This document shows, piece by piece, positions 22,401-35,303 of a stretch of DNA of 64,000 bases. Below the pieces are notes generated by a model. That model did no database searches, was not told where the DNA came from, and worked only from the letters and a program-made list of their open reading frames with translations. The stretch lies in contig JAGTJM010000027.1 of assembly GCA_020747015.1 (NCBI GenBank), forward strand, positions 62,001 through 126,000. The letters are read 5' to 3'. Origin of the DNA: Pyrenochaeta sp. MPI-SDFR-AT-0127. Lineage: Eukaryota > Ascomycota > Dothideomycetes > Pleosporales > Cucurbitariaceae. The position numbers were made by a program, and so were the translations under genes. Each line of letters begins with the position of its first letter. Within the stretch, counting starts at the first letter, position 1.

Positions 22401-25400
22401 TTGATATGTGCCTCAAGCTCAGGGTTGGCCTGGTTGAGGATGATGCTTTCGTCCTTAGGTGGGACAGGTAGAGGATAGTACAACGATGTATCATCAACTA
22501 GATGACGTATCTGCTCTGGGAAGTATTGATGCGACTTTTCAAGAGAAAAATTGGCAATATTGTATGCCAATTGTAATACCTCTGGGCTCCTAGGAGTAAA
22601 GTGTGCGTATGTAATTATTTCTTTCCTGGAGGTTGATTGACCATTTTTATTTTTCACGAGAAATACCATGCGCTTCAAACCGAACCTAGGATGGTTGCAC
22701 ATGTTCCTCATCGTTGAGTTCACCGTGCTAGCAATAGGCTCTTTGAGTCCTTTAATATGTCCATGGCGTTCGGCCCATAGTGTGTGAAATGGTCTTCCAA
22801 TTTCGCCACTATCCGGGAACACTCCATTGCAGAGATCAATGATCTCTCGAATGATGTTGCGTCGGAAGAGTAGCGCACTCCCTTCGGTGTTGAGATGCTT
22901 CTTGCTTCGCGGTTTTGGCTCCGGAAGCAGAGGAGCCTGGACCTCTGAAATAGCACTGTACACTTCTTGGGAAAGTGAACCATTTGCATTTTCTTCAGTA
23001 GCAGGCGTCTGTTGTAAAGAGTTAGAGGCTATTGACACATCGGCTCCCGTAGTATCATCCATTGACTGAGGTGGCAGAACAGGGTCTGGGCATATACTGG
23101 GTGCATAGGGACTCTTGTATGTTGAGGGAGTCCGCTGTGCAGATGCATTAATCGCCGTCCAAGCGATTGCCTCTGATACAGGGCGAGTTGATGATTGCGG
23201 AATCAATTCTTTAGGCACTGCATCAGAAGGAAGAGGATTGTGTCCCGCTTTCTGAACTTGTTGCTCGGCCACAATCGGAGTTTGCCTGGTTATGTTGATG
23301 TGCGCTGGGTTCTGCTCATCAGACTCGGATTTTCTCTGATCTTCGGTACTGGACTCTGCTGCTGCATTGTGAGGTGGTTGACATTCTGGACTGTAAGAGG
23401 CACTGTTTGATATAGGCTGTACTTGCTCTCCTGTGCTACCATCATTTAGGTTTGGCAGCGCATCATGCTCCTGCAGGAATGAACCATTTTCCACAGGAAA
23501 CATCCGATCTCTGTCATTACCATCTTCCAGAAGCGGAGGAAGTTGACTTAAAGGAGCCTGAGCTTTTCCTTGTAGATTCATAGGTGGTATCAATAGAGAA
23601 TCAACCGCCGTGATTGTACGTGAAGAGTCGTCCGGGGTGTGCTGGGTGTTGTTTATGTCAGAAGCACGTGAATTTCCCGGTGATGCGTTCCGAGGTGGTT
23701 CTTGCACATCGTCCACATTATGCTCAAACCACTCATGCTCTCGAAGACGCGGTAGCTTAAACGTAGCAATCAAAGCTTTCCGCGGGCGTCCCCTTGGTAC
23801 CCTATGCCTGGCAAAAGGATTGAGGTAAAGTCCTGGCGTTGATCGACTAGTATATGTGCCATAAAGCAATTGAGCTTGTGGGTCAAGACTGGAAACATCT
23901 GGTTGAAGTATAAGCGATGGACGCAGTGCATTCTGCATATTAGTTTTGGTAGGTGAAGTGAGCAACGACTGTGCTCCGACGCTTGCGAGGGTATCATCCT
24001 CCGCTGGTGCAGATGCAGAAGGCTTGTCTTTCTCTCGCAAATGCGAGGGAGTTGCGGCGCTACCTACATCCTCATCGGTCAGTAGCAGAAGGTCATCCCT
24101 TTGCGTTGCGTGGCTTGTCACCGCTTGTGACACAATTTCATTGGGCGATGCGAGCGGATCAGATGATTTTGCTGTGGTGCTAGCAACAAGTGATGCTCTT
24201 GACTTGGTGCGTTGCTTCTTTGGAAGGTTTGAAGAAGCAATAACTGTTGTATCGGCTTTGCGCTTTCCCGCAATCGCCGGCAGTGAAGATATTTGACTTT
24301 CTAGCCCATTTTCATCGGATTGTTGCATACCATCAAGGTTATGCTTGCTGGTTGATGGTGAGGATCGCTCCTGAACAGCAGTGTCTTCGATCAAAACGGC
24401 AGCATCGAAAGCGACCGGTGTTGTGGCTTTAGCCTTCAGTGCATCCATATACTTTGGCAGCACGCTTGAGTCTTCGAGAGAGATGCCATCCTCACGTTCC
24501 TGGCGTAGACCGTCCATAAGGTCTTGTGGCAAGCGGCCATGACCTTTCCAGCCAAATGCGAGTCTCTGCTCTTTGGTTAGTAATGCTGGTTCCTTTGTAG
24601 CCTTCTTCTCTCGCTTCTTGAGTTTCTTGGGTAGCTTGGCTAACCCGCGTTCTGCTCGGATCTCGTTCTCAAGTGCTATGCCTAGCCGACCTTTGGCTGG
24701 CAGACCTTGTGCTATGCGCTCCTCGGCTGACATGAGAGGAGCTTGGCCGCGCAGTGTTGAATTCTCCTCGATCTGGTCTGGCAATGACGCTGGATCCCCA
24801 GTTGTCGTCCGATGGGCAAGAATCTGTTCCTCAGCACTCTTACTCAATCGGCCGTTAGGCTTTAGTCCTAAAGACACCCTCTGTTCTGGTGTGAGCGAGA
24901 TATTGGGCATCTTCTTCTTTGACTTTGACATTTTTAGGATACGAGGGCGCCGCTCAGTTCCTTCACTCTGACCCAGACTAGCAGATCTTCCTTTGCCACG
25001 AGAGGTCTTGAGCTTAGAGACAGGTGTTTCTGACTTTTGGTAGCCAATTTCTTGTGTCAGGGCATTGTCCCATCGTGGTCCATACTTGCGAGGATGTACT
25101 ATAGCCGAACGAACTTCGGAAAGTGTAGCTGAGCCATCGCTGCGGATAAAATCCGTGGGTTTGAGGCGTTGGAAGCCCCAAACATTGAGGCAAGTGTTTT
25201 CCGTCGCATTTTTATTTGATCGATTTTGTTGCTGCGTAATATTCTCATTCGGCATCGGCTTGCTAACGCCTTCCCAATGAACTTCGCCTGCTTCGACGGC
25301 TTTCTGAAAACTCCCGTACGTACGGTACACGTAATGAATGAATTTTTTCTCTTGCGTGTTTCGAGAATCTCTGATAATTGCCAAATGCCGAAGTGGAAGA

Positions 25401-27210
25401 GGCTGTGTCTTCTCCCAGTCGTCCGTCAGACGTGTAACGTATGATTCCATCGGGCGTCTCCAGAACGGGCCTATGATTCGATCGCGCAGTATTTCAGCAT
25501 CCCGACCATTCTCGCCACCCAGCGCAACAACATCATAGACCATGTTGGCAAGGAATCGGTCCGGGGTCCATTGCGGCGGGATGCGACCAGAAGTCTCAAC
25601 ATCGTGTTGGGCGTTCGCATCCATGTCGACATGACTACTCGCACCAGTATCAAGCATATCCACTTCAAGGTCTCTCATCAATGTATCGCCATCGACATCT
25701 TCGTCAAGAAGCTCATCGACGGTCTCGTCAATGGCGGTTGCCTGACGCCGAAATCCAAGATTGCTTACGTCTTCGTCGCGTGGTTCTCGCAATATTTGAA
25801 CGCAGGTAGCCCACGAGTCTTCATGATGCTTTTTGCGCACCCTGAACCGCTTGATCATTCCAGTTTGGTCAAGTCGGATCAAAGCACCTTGAGTTGCACG
25901 CTTGTTCCAAGTTCGCATTGGTACACCCTAGTGATTGTTAGATTGGGCTCGATAGATCATGGGGAAACATTACTAGCTTCTTCCTAATGTCTCGGGTAGG
26001 CACGATGCCAGCATCCTTCAGCTTGCTATACAACAAATGGACGAAACCCGACAGAACGAAAGTACCCTCCTGGAAGACATCCTCCACTGCACCTGAAGTC
26101 AGGAAGTGATTCTGAGATATGAACTTCGTGTGTACGCAAAGGCTTGTGCGGATCTTGCCTGCCTGCACAGGATTCTTCACAATATACCCCTTACGAGCCA
26201 ATTCATTCGTTCTGTGTGGGACCGAGCGCTTATCTTGACCGCTTAGTTGCGTTAGCTCGGGCTGCGTGATTCCATCAGCCCCACGAGCAGCAATGAGAGA
26301 GAGTAACACGAATTCCATGCTGGGCACTTTCTTCAAGTCGATGCCATGGTTTGTCAAAGCTTGCCATATTCGATTCTGACTAGCAAATAAACGAGGCGCA
26401 GTGATGGTTGACTCAGGCTCGTCAAAGATAGGAGCAGCTACGCGAATAACCTCTGGAACACTGCGAGGCAGTGGTCGGGATAATGCAATAGTGGAAGCAG
26501 GAGAGTCTAGGGTAATATCGTTCTTCAAGCCGTATCCTTCTTTCGTAAGACGCTCACGCAGAACCTCTCGCATCGCCGAAAGAGCTTCAGAAGGCTGCTT
26601 GGCTCCTTCAACTAGCGTGATCTCAGGCTGGACATGATCAGAGGTAGACTTCGCCCCTGAGCCGCCCGTCTCCTGCAGTTCGGCAGCTTCGAACTCCGAG
26701 AGCGAGTAGGTACAGATCTCATTCTTGTACACGATGCGGATATCGGGATGATTGCTAACCCAGTACCAGACGCGTTCGTGAAAAGTGCGGCCGAGTCCTC
26801 GCAATGGAAGTGCAGGGGCATCTTCATCGCCAGAGATTGCAGCGCTTCTAATTCGAGGTTGCTCGTGATAGGTTTGTATGAAGCGGAAAAAGTCTGCACT
26901 ACTGGCTCCTATGAGGTGAAACAGTCAGCGATAGGATCATGATGTGGGTGAAAAGTGGACGAAGCGAGTTTCGAACATGTAAAGGCAAAAAGTAAAATGA
27001 ATAGCCATGAACGAGAACAAAGCACCCTATCTAACGAATAGCATAAGTTGACGACACTGAAGTATCCCAAAGGTGTACAAAGTGACTTGGACACGTGAGA
27101 GAATGGAAGCAACGACGATGGAAGCGCGACTAGTCAATCCTACCTTGGACACCACAGAGAGCGACTTCTGATAATAGAAAGTCGATAAGCTCATCGAAGC
27201 CTATCGCCAT
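19478..27210 (-). CDS. TFC3: TFIIIC largest DNA-binding subunit (tau138/Tfc3/Sfc3-like, B-block binding)
   Basis: Exons 27210-27144, 26908-25974 and 25927-19478 (introns of 235 and 46 nt) give 2,483 residues, far longer than yeast Tfc3 (about 1,160). The start MAIGFDELIDFLLSEVAL and the region LRGLGRTFHERVWYWVSNHPDI are typical of the fungal N-terminus. A winged-helix B-block-binding domain follows (ITQPELTQLSGQDKRSVPHRTNELARKGY, shown here only by its start ITQPELTQLS). The middle is disordered, with three 29-residue repeats at 24895-24809, 24733-24647 and 24580-24494 and basic patches. Towards the C-terminus lies a folded region with many aromatic residues (WKRIEKVYSSDRFFD-like, WARVNTATPQG). 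TFIIIC binds the internal B box of tRNA genes and recruits TFIIIB and RNA polymerase III. It shares an upstream region with UreD on the other strand. Confidence 0.87.
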
Positions 27211-27762
27211 AATTATCCTCGCGTCCCCTTCCTATACCGTGAGAAAAGAAAAGACGTCGAAAAGCCCTAAGGCATTGCAGAGATGTCGGCAGCGAGACTC
27301 GAACGCGCGCTGAAGTGTGTCGTATCGGCTAAGCTTTTGGCTTGGGGGCGGGGTTGGGCGGCGGCGCAATATCTTTGGCTGCTCTGGTACGCAGGAAACT
27401 TGAACCGAAGATCCCTGATGTTGTCGTAATCTTGTCGACTGTGTGGCTCCAACGCCTGCAGGTGATGGTCGGATTGGCTGAGAGTTTTGCTGCAGATGGG
27501 TGGGGGTTTTGGAGCTGCAAAAAAGGTGCTCGAAAGGCAGTTGGTGGGGTGTCTTGGCAATGCGCCCTGTGCAGGAGCAATCGCAGCTCCAACATGGCAG
27601 GCACATTCCTGGCACCTCTTACTCTTGCACTTATTTGTTGGTTGGAGTTCTACTGTTCCTACGTAGCTCTGTCACTCAGTTTGTCTTTATATCATTCTGT
27701 AATTTGAGTTTAGAAAGAAAGTTTGAAGATGCTGGTTCATTCGTTTCTGATACCATTTCGCC
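27211..27762. promoter_or_regulatory. Divergent promoter region between TFC3 and UreD
   Basis: 552 bases between two outward-facing starts. Several overlapping frames of 60-127 codons occur on both strands (for example 27232-27615, minus), but they are Cys/Ser/Pro-rich chance frames without motifs. The UreD ATG is preceded by a pyrimidine-rich stretch. Confidence 0.4.
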
Positions 27763-28764
27763 ATGTTCTTTAAATCTCCTTTTGGTGCATCCACATCAAA
27801 GCCTGGCCATGGGTCCATTACCATCGACATCCTACCTCCAGATAAACCTGTTCTTCGCACTATATCATACCAATACCCATTGAAACTTGTTGCACCGGAT
27901 CCGCTACCACCCCCTTCATATGGCTTGGACGCACATACACCACCCCTTGTCCACACCATCTTCCTCCTCACCTATGGTGGTGGTATTGTTGCTGGAGATG
28001 GGCTAGACTTGGACATTCAGTTGGCTAGCAATACTCGTCTCATTCTTCTGACTCAAGGATCTACGAAGATTTTCAAGACATCAAATCCAGAGCTGGTATC
28101 TCGACAGCATATGACCGTCCATGTGAAGCACAACGCTGCGCTGGTATATCTCCCGGACCCAGTCCAGCCATTTGCTCAAACTTCATTTTCTCAATCACAA
28201 ATTTACCACTTGGAAAATGAGCAAGGAAACTTGTGCGTATGCGACTGGGTGACCAGCGGCCGTTCCGCTAGAGGTGAGAACTGGGACATATACGAGTACA
28301 AGAGCAGGAACGAAGTATGGACCACCAGCACCACGGGGATGAAAAGACTCCTCATGAGGGACAACCTGATTTTGGATAAGCACGGCCAGACAGACATGCC
28401 TCTTTCCGCACGTATGGACGGGTTCTCCGTCTTTGGGACTCTCATCCTGCGCGGTCCTATTTTCGCCTCTTTAGCAAAGTTTTTTCTCGATGAATTTGAA
28501 GCCTTACCACGCATCGGTGGCCGGAACTGGGGTGACGCAGCACAACCGGAGCTAACGCCTAAAGAGCACAGACGAGCAGAGAGATTGGATCGAGAAAACG
28601 CCGACGGGCTGATCTGGAGCGCAGCAAATGTTCGAGGCTTTGTGTTAGTCAAGTTTGGGAGCAGGGAGGTGGAGGGTTCGAGAAATTGGTTGAGGGACAT
28701 GATTCGAGAGGAAGGGAGTGTGACACATGCGTTTGGAGAGAGAGCGGTGTTGTGTTTGAAGTGA
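27763..28764 (+). CDS. ureD: Urease accessory protein UreD
   Basis: A single exon of 333 residues. The N-terminal half has the family hallmark LTYGGGIVAGDGLDLDI followed by LLTQGSTKIFK; later come LVYLPDPVQPFAQTSFSQ and LCVCDWVTSGRSARGENW, and the C-terminus ends in RDMIREEGSVTHAFGERAV. UreD (UreH in some bacteria) binds apo-urease and acts with UreF and UreG to insert the two nickel ions and carbamylated lysine. Fungal urease uses the same chaperones. The length is normal for fungi, with an internal extension rich in charged residues around 260-285. The structural urease and other accessory genes are not here. It is divergent from TFC3 and convergent with MGM1. Confidence 0.95.
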   Translation: MFFKSPFGASTSKPGHGSITIDILPPDKPVLRTISYQYPLKLVAPDPLPPPSYGLDAHTPPLVHTIFLLTYGGGIVAGDGLDLDIQLASNTRLILLTQGSTKIFKTSNPELVSRQHMTVHVKHNAALVYLPDPVQPFAQTSFSQSQIYHLENEQGNLCVCDWVTSGRSARGENWDIYEYKSRNEVWTTSTTGMKRLLMRDNLILDKHGQTDMPLSARMDGFSVFGTLILRGPIFASLAKFFLDEFEALPRIGGRNWGDAAQPELTPKEHRRAERLDRENADGLIWSAANVRGFVLVKFGSREVEGSRNWLRDMIREEGSVTHAFGERAVLCLK

Positions 28765-28992
28765 ACACAAGAGACTGAAAACAACACAATATGCAAAGAA
28801 CAAGAACAGGGATTAACATGATGTCGTGATATGTGTGGTCATATTTACACTATCCGGTACAGAGTAGCGAATTCTCCTCATTCAACAAAGATATTTTGAA
28901 TCCCTGGTATCACCATTCATACAATTCTCTGAAACTCCCATGCGCCATGCATTCTATAACCTCCGGATAGCCCCTCTGTTCATGAATGTCGT

Positions 28993-31989
28993 CTAAAATA
29001 GACTCCAACCTCCCTTCCTCCCCGAGTCTCCACCCCGCATTTCCCGTTCTTGACGTCTCGACATGACGCGCTTTTCTCTCTGCTCAAGTTGCCTCAGGCC
29101 TTCCATTTCTTTGAGCACATGCTCGAGCAATTCTTTTCGGCGCACAACATCGAGATGGCGTTTGATCTTAGGATCTTCCTTGGCAAAAGCCTCAATTTCT
29201 TCTTGGGACAAGCCGCGGCCGAGACGAGCGTCAAGTTCGCGTGGGAACTGTTTGCAAATTAGAGTTATGTCATTACGTTGGGAACTGAGAGGACGCTAGA
29301 AGTGAAATGAAGGCGAGGAAAGGGAGTCTTACAATGTAGTAGAACTTGCTTAGCAATTCAGCATCGAGGAAAAGATCGGCCGTCGTAGTAAGCTTGTCTG
29401 CAACGGCATCGAGGAATACCTCGGGACAATGATATTTGTTCTTCTTGTTGGCACATTGCTTACTTTTGACGGCGAGAAGGCGGAGCTTGAGGACATCGAC
29501 TCTGTCGCGGAGGAAGACTGCTTCTCGACCTAGATATGTTGTCAGTACATGCCGCAAATACTGTGAAGGCTAATGTTCGATCATACCTTTTGCCAACAAT
29601 GCTGAGCTAAACCCTCCAGCGCCGCCGACACCATCACCCTCGAGAACAACTTGTCCACTCCTCACGCGATCGATGAAAGACATGACATCTCTGACTTTCT
29701 TGCGACCGCCTACTTGGTCCTCAAGCTGCTTGACCGCAGCTTCACAAACCTTGAGCTCCTCCTTCAACACGGAGCTCACATTCTCTCTACCCTTGGCCCA
29801 TTCATTATCCTCGACCTCAATGCGATACTTGTATGGCTTGATACAGATTTCAAGTTCGTCTGAAATATCGTATGAGAGATCTTTGAGGATCGTGGTTGAG
29901 GCTTCGGTGATAGCTTGTCGAGCGAAGGGATGAGCAGCGAATCGTGAGTTTGTAATAAGACGGTCGATGTGAGCTTGGAGTGCGTTCGCGACGACACTGG
30001 TAGCCAGACGCCCAACTCCAAGTTTGGTCAATGCAGCACTTGAGCTGTCAAGCTTTATTTTCCAGATCTCATCTTCACCCTCAGGGTCTGCCTTTGCAAG
30101 ACTAGCTAGAGGATCTAGCTCTGGGAATGGAACACTGAGGTCCTCGAAAGGTCTGTTCCAGTACCGCTGTGCAAGGAGATTGAGGACTTGCTGGTCGAGT
30201 TCATGCTTGAGGAGTTCACGGACTTGTGGGCGACCAAACTGTTCTGTAAAGCCTCGGAATGAGTGCTTGAATGCATCGAGGCTCTCAGCCAAGTATGATT
30301 CAGCGCTCAAAGGGCGCTCATTATACTGGACTTTGTACTCATACGTTGCCTCTGCAAGCTCCCTTTGAATTGCTTCGCTTGTTGTCTTGAGGCTACCGGC
30401 CATGGTCTGCTCAAGTACGTGCATGAGCTTCTTCTTGAGATTACTGGTGCCTACCGCGAGATGGGATTCGGATGAGAACTCGGGATGCGAGGAAAAATAA
30501 GCTGCTTCATTCTTTGCGATGGCAGAGGTGATGTTGCTATTCCCTCGGGTGAACAGCTTTGAACCGCCAGCATTGGCAGGTACACGGCAGACTACACCAA
30601 CATAGCCTAGCCGTAGAGCGTACTTCTTGTCGTTGAGCAGGCTGGCGCCACGCTCAGCATCAACAAGATCCATCTTGGTAATTACGCCAATAGTCCTCTC
30701 GCCTCGTGGATCCATTCTTCTTGATGCTCGCAATGCAGTGCTATTTGCGAGATCCACGTCTGCGGCTGAGATAGCAAGAATGACATTGGGCGCCCTGATG
30801 TACTTCTCACAAAGCTCTGAGATTCTCTCTTTCAGCTCAGGCGGCTGGTCTCGACCAGTGACCTGAATATATCCAGGCAGATCGATCAACGATAGGTCTG
30901 GAACATTTGGCGAATATATTCGCAATTGAATGGGATCATCTGATACACAGTCGCTAGCCGGTACAGCGAGGTTCAGGTCCGTCAGCGTCTTCTGTATTTG
31001 GCTGAAGTCTGTGACCTTCCCGAGGCCAAGAGCAGGAAACTCTCCATATTCAGCATGCGCATCTGGAGTGTTTACAAGTGTAAGTTCGATCGGTCGGCGG
31101 GTCACCATATTGTGTCCCTTAGGCAGGAATTCATGTCCAACGATAGCCTCCAGCACCGAGCTCTTTCCTGACGATTGTGACCCGATAACAACGATAGATG
31201 GTAGCGTGAGCGACTCTGACTGTCCAACAGTCTGTAGCAGCCCCCGGATCTCAATCATCTTCTTCGTGAGGAGCATCATCTGCTCATCCCGTGCGATCTT
31301 CTCGGCCTCTTGCTTGTCTCCATCGTCGTCCTGTGCGTATCCAAAAGCTGCTGCTGTCGATGCGCCAGCTGCAGCAGTTCCTGCACCGCTTTGCTTTGGC
31401 TCTTCTGGTCCTTGCCCACCGCCATTATTGCCTCCCGCACCGCCAGACTCGTCCGCAAGCAGGCGTTGTAGCCATTCAGGGTATTGCGCATTTTCAAGAT
31501 CATCTTTAGTTTGACGCCATCCTTTGTCAATTTGATCGAAGAATCCATTCGCTGTGCTCAGTGCGGTACCAGCAATCTCAGTCGCGCCATCTTTTGTTCG
31601 ATGGAAGAGATCAAGCGCAAAGGTTCCGGCCTCTATTTCAGATTAGCTTTTTCTTTCCACAAAACGCAAACATGATACATACGACCAGCCTGATATTGGA
31701 TATAGCTCACGCCTGCGAGGACAGCTCCTCCGGCAGCAGCCCCAACAGTTGCGAACTTGGTAACAAGCTTAGGTATTACTCTTGCGAAAGAAATCGACCT
31801 TGTAGCGGGCAGATTATGCAGTGCGTAACTTCCAAGTGGCCATGGTCTTCTTTTAATCAGTCGTAGACCTGCTTCATTGCGCAGAAGACCACCCGCAGGA
31901 AGTGTGTGTGTTGTGTACAATCGTGGCGTGTGTAGAGGTGTTCGACGCGCGAGCGTGGCGAGGCGCGTTGCAACGAGCCTGCCGCTCAT
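28993..31989 (-). CDS. MGM1: Mitochondrial inner-membrane dynamin-like GTPase MGM1 (OPA1/Msp1)
   Basis: Exons 31989-31683, 31632-29587, 29529-29333 and 29247-28993 give 934 residues. Residues 1-70 are basic and acid-free (mitochondrial presequence), followed by a transmembrane segment near 76-98. An Ala/Gly-rich stretch (TAAAGASTAAAFGYAQDDD) then looks like the rhomboid (Pcp1) cleavage region that makes short Mgm1. The GTPase has G1 GSQSSGKSS near 253, G3 DLPGY and G4 TKMD. The C-terminal stalk/GED part contains FYY(I)FPRELDARLGRGLS across the last intron and ends GRKGGWSLF. It drives inner-membrane fusion and shapes cristae. The last two introns (57 and 85 nt) are needed to reach the conserved C-terminus; the isoleucine at the third junction differs from the glutamine I would expect, so that donor could shift. 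Confidence 0.92.
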
Positions 31990-32448
31990 ACTGACGAGAA
32001 ATATTATCCAGTTATTCGCGGGTGTAGCATACGGTTGGAGGTGTTGTGCAATGTTTAGACTGTGTGTTCGAGGTTCAACTTGCGGGTATGCACGTCACAC
32101 TTGACTTTTGGGACGCCGAGACGCATGGGCCACACATCCCACGTGGGGATTTTGTAGATGTCTCAAATGAAGACCACAACAGGGAGTTCAGAAAGGGACT
32201 GTGTGTCAAGCACAGAGGCGCTTTTGGTACAAATAGGCGTACGAGGCTAGGTACGCTCTAAAATGTGTGCTCTATCCTCTAGTTCAGGCATCCAATGCCA
32301 ATTGAATGCTTCTCTACCATCAGGGTATCTAAATCAAACCCAGAAAACCCAAAGTCGGTTCGCCATGCAATCAAATGAAAGTTCCCATATACAATCGAAA
32401 CGCCAAAAACATTGCATATCATAGTGCACCTATTGCTCATTTCCTCAA
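31990..32448. other. MGM1 upstream region and AIM6-like 3' region
   Basis: 459 bases between the MGM1 start and, in the same orientation, the stop of the next minus-strand gene. Frames here are short. No other feature is apparent. Confidence 0.45.
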
Positions 32449-33987
32449 CTATCCAATCAAACTTCCATGTCGCTTGGTCCCCCAATCCAGCCTCGTCATG
32501 CCAGATAGGTCGTCTCCATTCAAATAGTCCACACCTTCATCGACTAACAAACTCCATACTTTATTCCTCAGACCAATCGGCCACTTCGGTGCGCTCCAGT
32601 ATCGCGCCTTCAAACCTCGTGCATGGGCGCCACGTATTTGGCCGTGAATAAGGTTTCTTTGCTCGGAGGAGATGTGGCCGAACCACAACCAGCCGATAGA
32701 CTTACCAAAGTTGACAGATGCATAGTAAGAATTTGTCGAGTCGAAGTGTGAGGTAGGCGATGTACCAACTGTGCCTTGGCCGCCGCGTGTGGTGATGCCT
32801 AGATCCTTGGGCTGCTGAGAGTCATCATTTGCAGCCAAATCGTCGTAAAATCTATCCAACGGTGCGTCGAAAAAGATATCCCGGTAAGTAGTATTTGCAG
32901 TGATGAGATCAAAAGGTGCATTGCCAGTCGCTACAACAGTGATAGCTCCTTCGATTGTTGATTCGCCGTCGAAGTATGTGAGGTAGCCTCTCTCGCGAAG
33001 GCTGCTGAGTTGTTGCGAGACCACGGGGAAGATGTCGTGACCGTTGTTCTTAAAATCAACAAGAAGCACTAATGTCTGCGCCGGAACAGTGTCAAAGACC
33101 CCGTTTTTGATGGTTGATGGTATCGCGAAGTCTCCAGGCTCGTTCTTGTGATCGAGCATCCTGACAAGAGGATCAACATACATACTTCGAAAAGTACGGT
33201 TTTGAGTTAAAGCATTGGTACTATGGCCAACAAATAGATCGTCATCGAAGAGCCAGACATCTGCCTCCACACCAGTGCAGCCCCAGCGAAGTGCATCATA
33301 GAGCGGTACCCTTCGCCAATAGTCGTTGTGCGAGTGGCACGGAATGGGCGTGACATCACGAGTAATATCCAGTAAGTGGGATGCTATATCTGAGCTGGCT
33401 TTTTCGGGAGAACTCCAGTCAAGCGATGATGCTGCAGGATCGTCCCATAGTAAAGGAACGAAACCTAGGAAGACATTGAGTATGTGCACAACGCCACTGC
33501 AACAGTCAGTATATCGGTATTTCTTTCGCCAACCTATGACAAGTGAGGCTGAGTATGCCTGCAGGGACCCGCATCGAATGCGAACAAGATGTGCAATCTT
33601 GCAGCGGAAGCGGCCGGAAGCTAGGAGTTGTCTGATCAGCACTTACAAGAAGATGATAACAAGCAATGGGACCACGACACACGCTCTTGCAGCATGCTTC
33701 CTCCGTAATCCGAATTTCTTCGCACTCTTCTTGCTATCAAGAGGCAGTCTCACACTTTCATACTGCGGCTCCCTAGCCACACCATTCCGTCTCCTCCTCA
33801 TCGACATTCGTAAAAGTTTCCAAAATCCGGACCGCTGTGTCAGCTCCTCGTCTTCGGAAAAGGCAGAATCAGATCCATCTTCGAGACTCCTTAAGGATAC
33901 ATTTGCTGCTTTCTTGGGTGTAAAGTCGATGTCTGAGGTGTGGAAATCATGGAGAAGAGGTCGAAAGTCGGGTGCTTCGGAAGCCAT
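32449..33987 (-). CDS. AIM6-family GDPD-like phosphodiesterase, membrane-anchored
   Basis: Exons 33987-33647 and 33496-32449 (150-nt intron, donor GTAAGT, acceptor GTTGCAG) give 462 residues. A cytosolic-type N-terminus of about 90 residues, acidic then basic, precedes one transmembrane span assembled across the intron (ACVVVPLLVIIFFGVVHIL). The catalytic-type domain then shows PIPCHSHNDYWRR, GCTGVEADVW and VGHSTNAL, a pattern of His, Asn-Asp and Glu-x-Asp like that of PLC-like/GDPD TIM barrels. The family is named after yeast Aim6 (altered inheritance of mitochondria); its biochemical role is not established. The C-terminal part (ARYWSAPKWP, GVDYLNGDDLSGM) is also typical. The type II membrane topology is inferred. 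Confidence 0.85.
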
Positions 33988-35303
33988 GGGTGGTGTTCGA
34001 TGTCAGGCACGAGCCAATCCCGGCTGCAGATCTGGATGATGTGATCTGGTAGCGGGGCCCTGCGCAATTGGACCAATTCGGAGACCGATATCACTTGAGC
34101 TTGTCCAGAAAAGCAATTCCCAAACCCCCTTGGAGTTTTGCGACTGAGGCTCGACGCTCGAAATACTGTGCTAAAGATCGAAAACTGGGGGCAGGGCGAT
34201 GTCGCTATAAAACCCCTTCTCAAACAATAGCCGATCACGACGCCACCTTGAAATGGAGGTCCTGATTGTCCGGGCCTTCTCCAATCCTGGGTATGGAAGA
34301 ATTCAGTCGGCGCAATCCCAATTTGGCAACGTTGAGCGCCGGCGTGGGTGCTGGTTGGAAGCTCGGGAAAGGAATGGCAATTCAGGGTCCAATCGATCTG
34401 CAATGGCTTGTCTGGGGTGGAGGAGAATTTTGTCTTCGAGGCACAGCGAAGTCGGGGCAACAAGCATGCTCAGGAAGAAAATGAGGTCGAGGGCAATGGC
34501 GCATTTATCAGGTCGCCCACATCATTTCAGCCCCTTCTAAGCGGCCATGGAACGCCTTTCCTGTGCGACCAGGCTTCTCGAACTGATGGTGCACGGGCGA
34601 CGTTGCAGGCATTCGGCACGACACTCAGGCTGGACGCCCAATTGGTTGGCCGCCTCAATAATCCGCAGTGCAGCAGTGGGTCGTTTCTTCAACACGAGGT
34701 GTCTGTTGCAGTTCGGATGAAACCCCCCAAAGTGGATCTTCAATGGCTGTGGGGGAGGTTGACATCACATATAGACAATCACATTCTTCCTGGGGCCAGA
34801 TGATGAGCAGAGGCGCAAGCATTGCGAAACGTGGGCAACCAGCCGCAGTAAGGCTGTAAGCACTGGTAATGGTCGCTGAACAAGTGCCTATCTGCATCTC
34901 AGGAGCCCTACAATTTGTGGAGACCGCTACGCAAGTGTCTCGGGTTTCTAGACCCCAAAGATGGTCGTAGCGGGCATCCTGGGGGTTTTCGGTGGAATTC
35001 TCCGCATTTTCGGTGACCAAATTACTTGTAATGAAAGTTCCCTATTGGTGGGACTGTTCTGTCGTCACCAAGCAGCTGTACGTATGTCGCGAACACATCC
35101 TTGCACCACAAGCTACGCATATAGAAAGCGTCGCGACGGGCGCATGGGGAAGGTGGGGTGAATGGATCGCACGTGTCGAATGCCAAGATGAGGTTCGCCC
35201 CACAGTGCCCTGATCCCTGCAATCGTTTCCACAACTTTTTTAAGACTTCGAACTCGAAGTTTGCGCCAGAGTTTGGAGCACAGAAATCCACGCCTCAGTC
35301 ACA
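33988..35303. other. Divergent intergenic region with a TATA-like element
   Basis: 1.3 kb between the AIM6-like start and the next plus-strand gene. A TATAAAA at 34206-34212 is followed 41 bases later by an ATG opening a 95-codon frame (34253-34540) of no recognised family. Other frames of up to 151 codons overlap it in different phases. I cannot support a gene here. Confidence 0.35.

Noticed and set aside
27270..27330. tRNA-like TTCGAGT element on the minus strand
   Set aside because: The T-stem has a mismatch and no matching acceptor stem or anticodon arm could be found upstream.
27232..27707. Frames of up to 127 codons on both strands between TFC3 and UreD
   Set aside because: Low-quality Cys/Pro/Ser-rich translations, mutually overlapping, in a divergent promoter.
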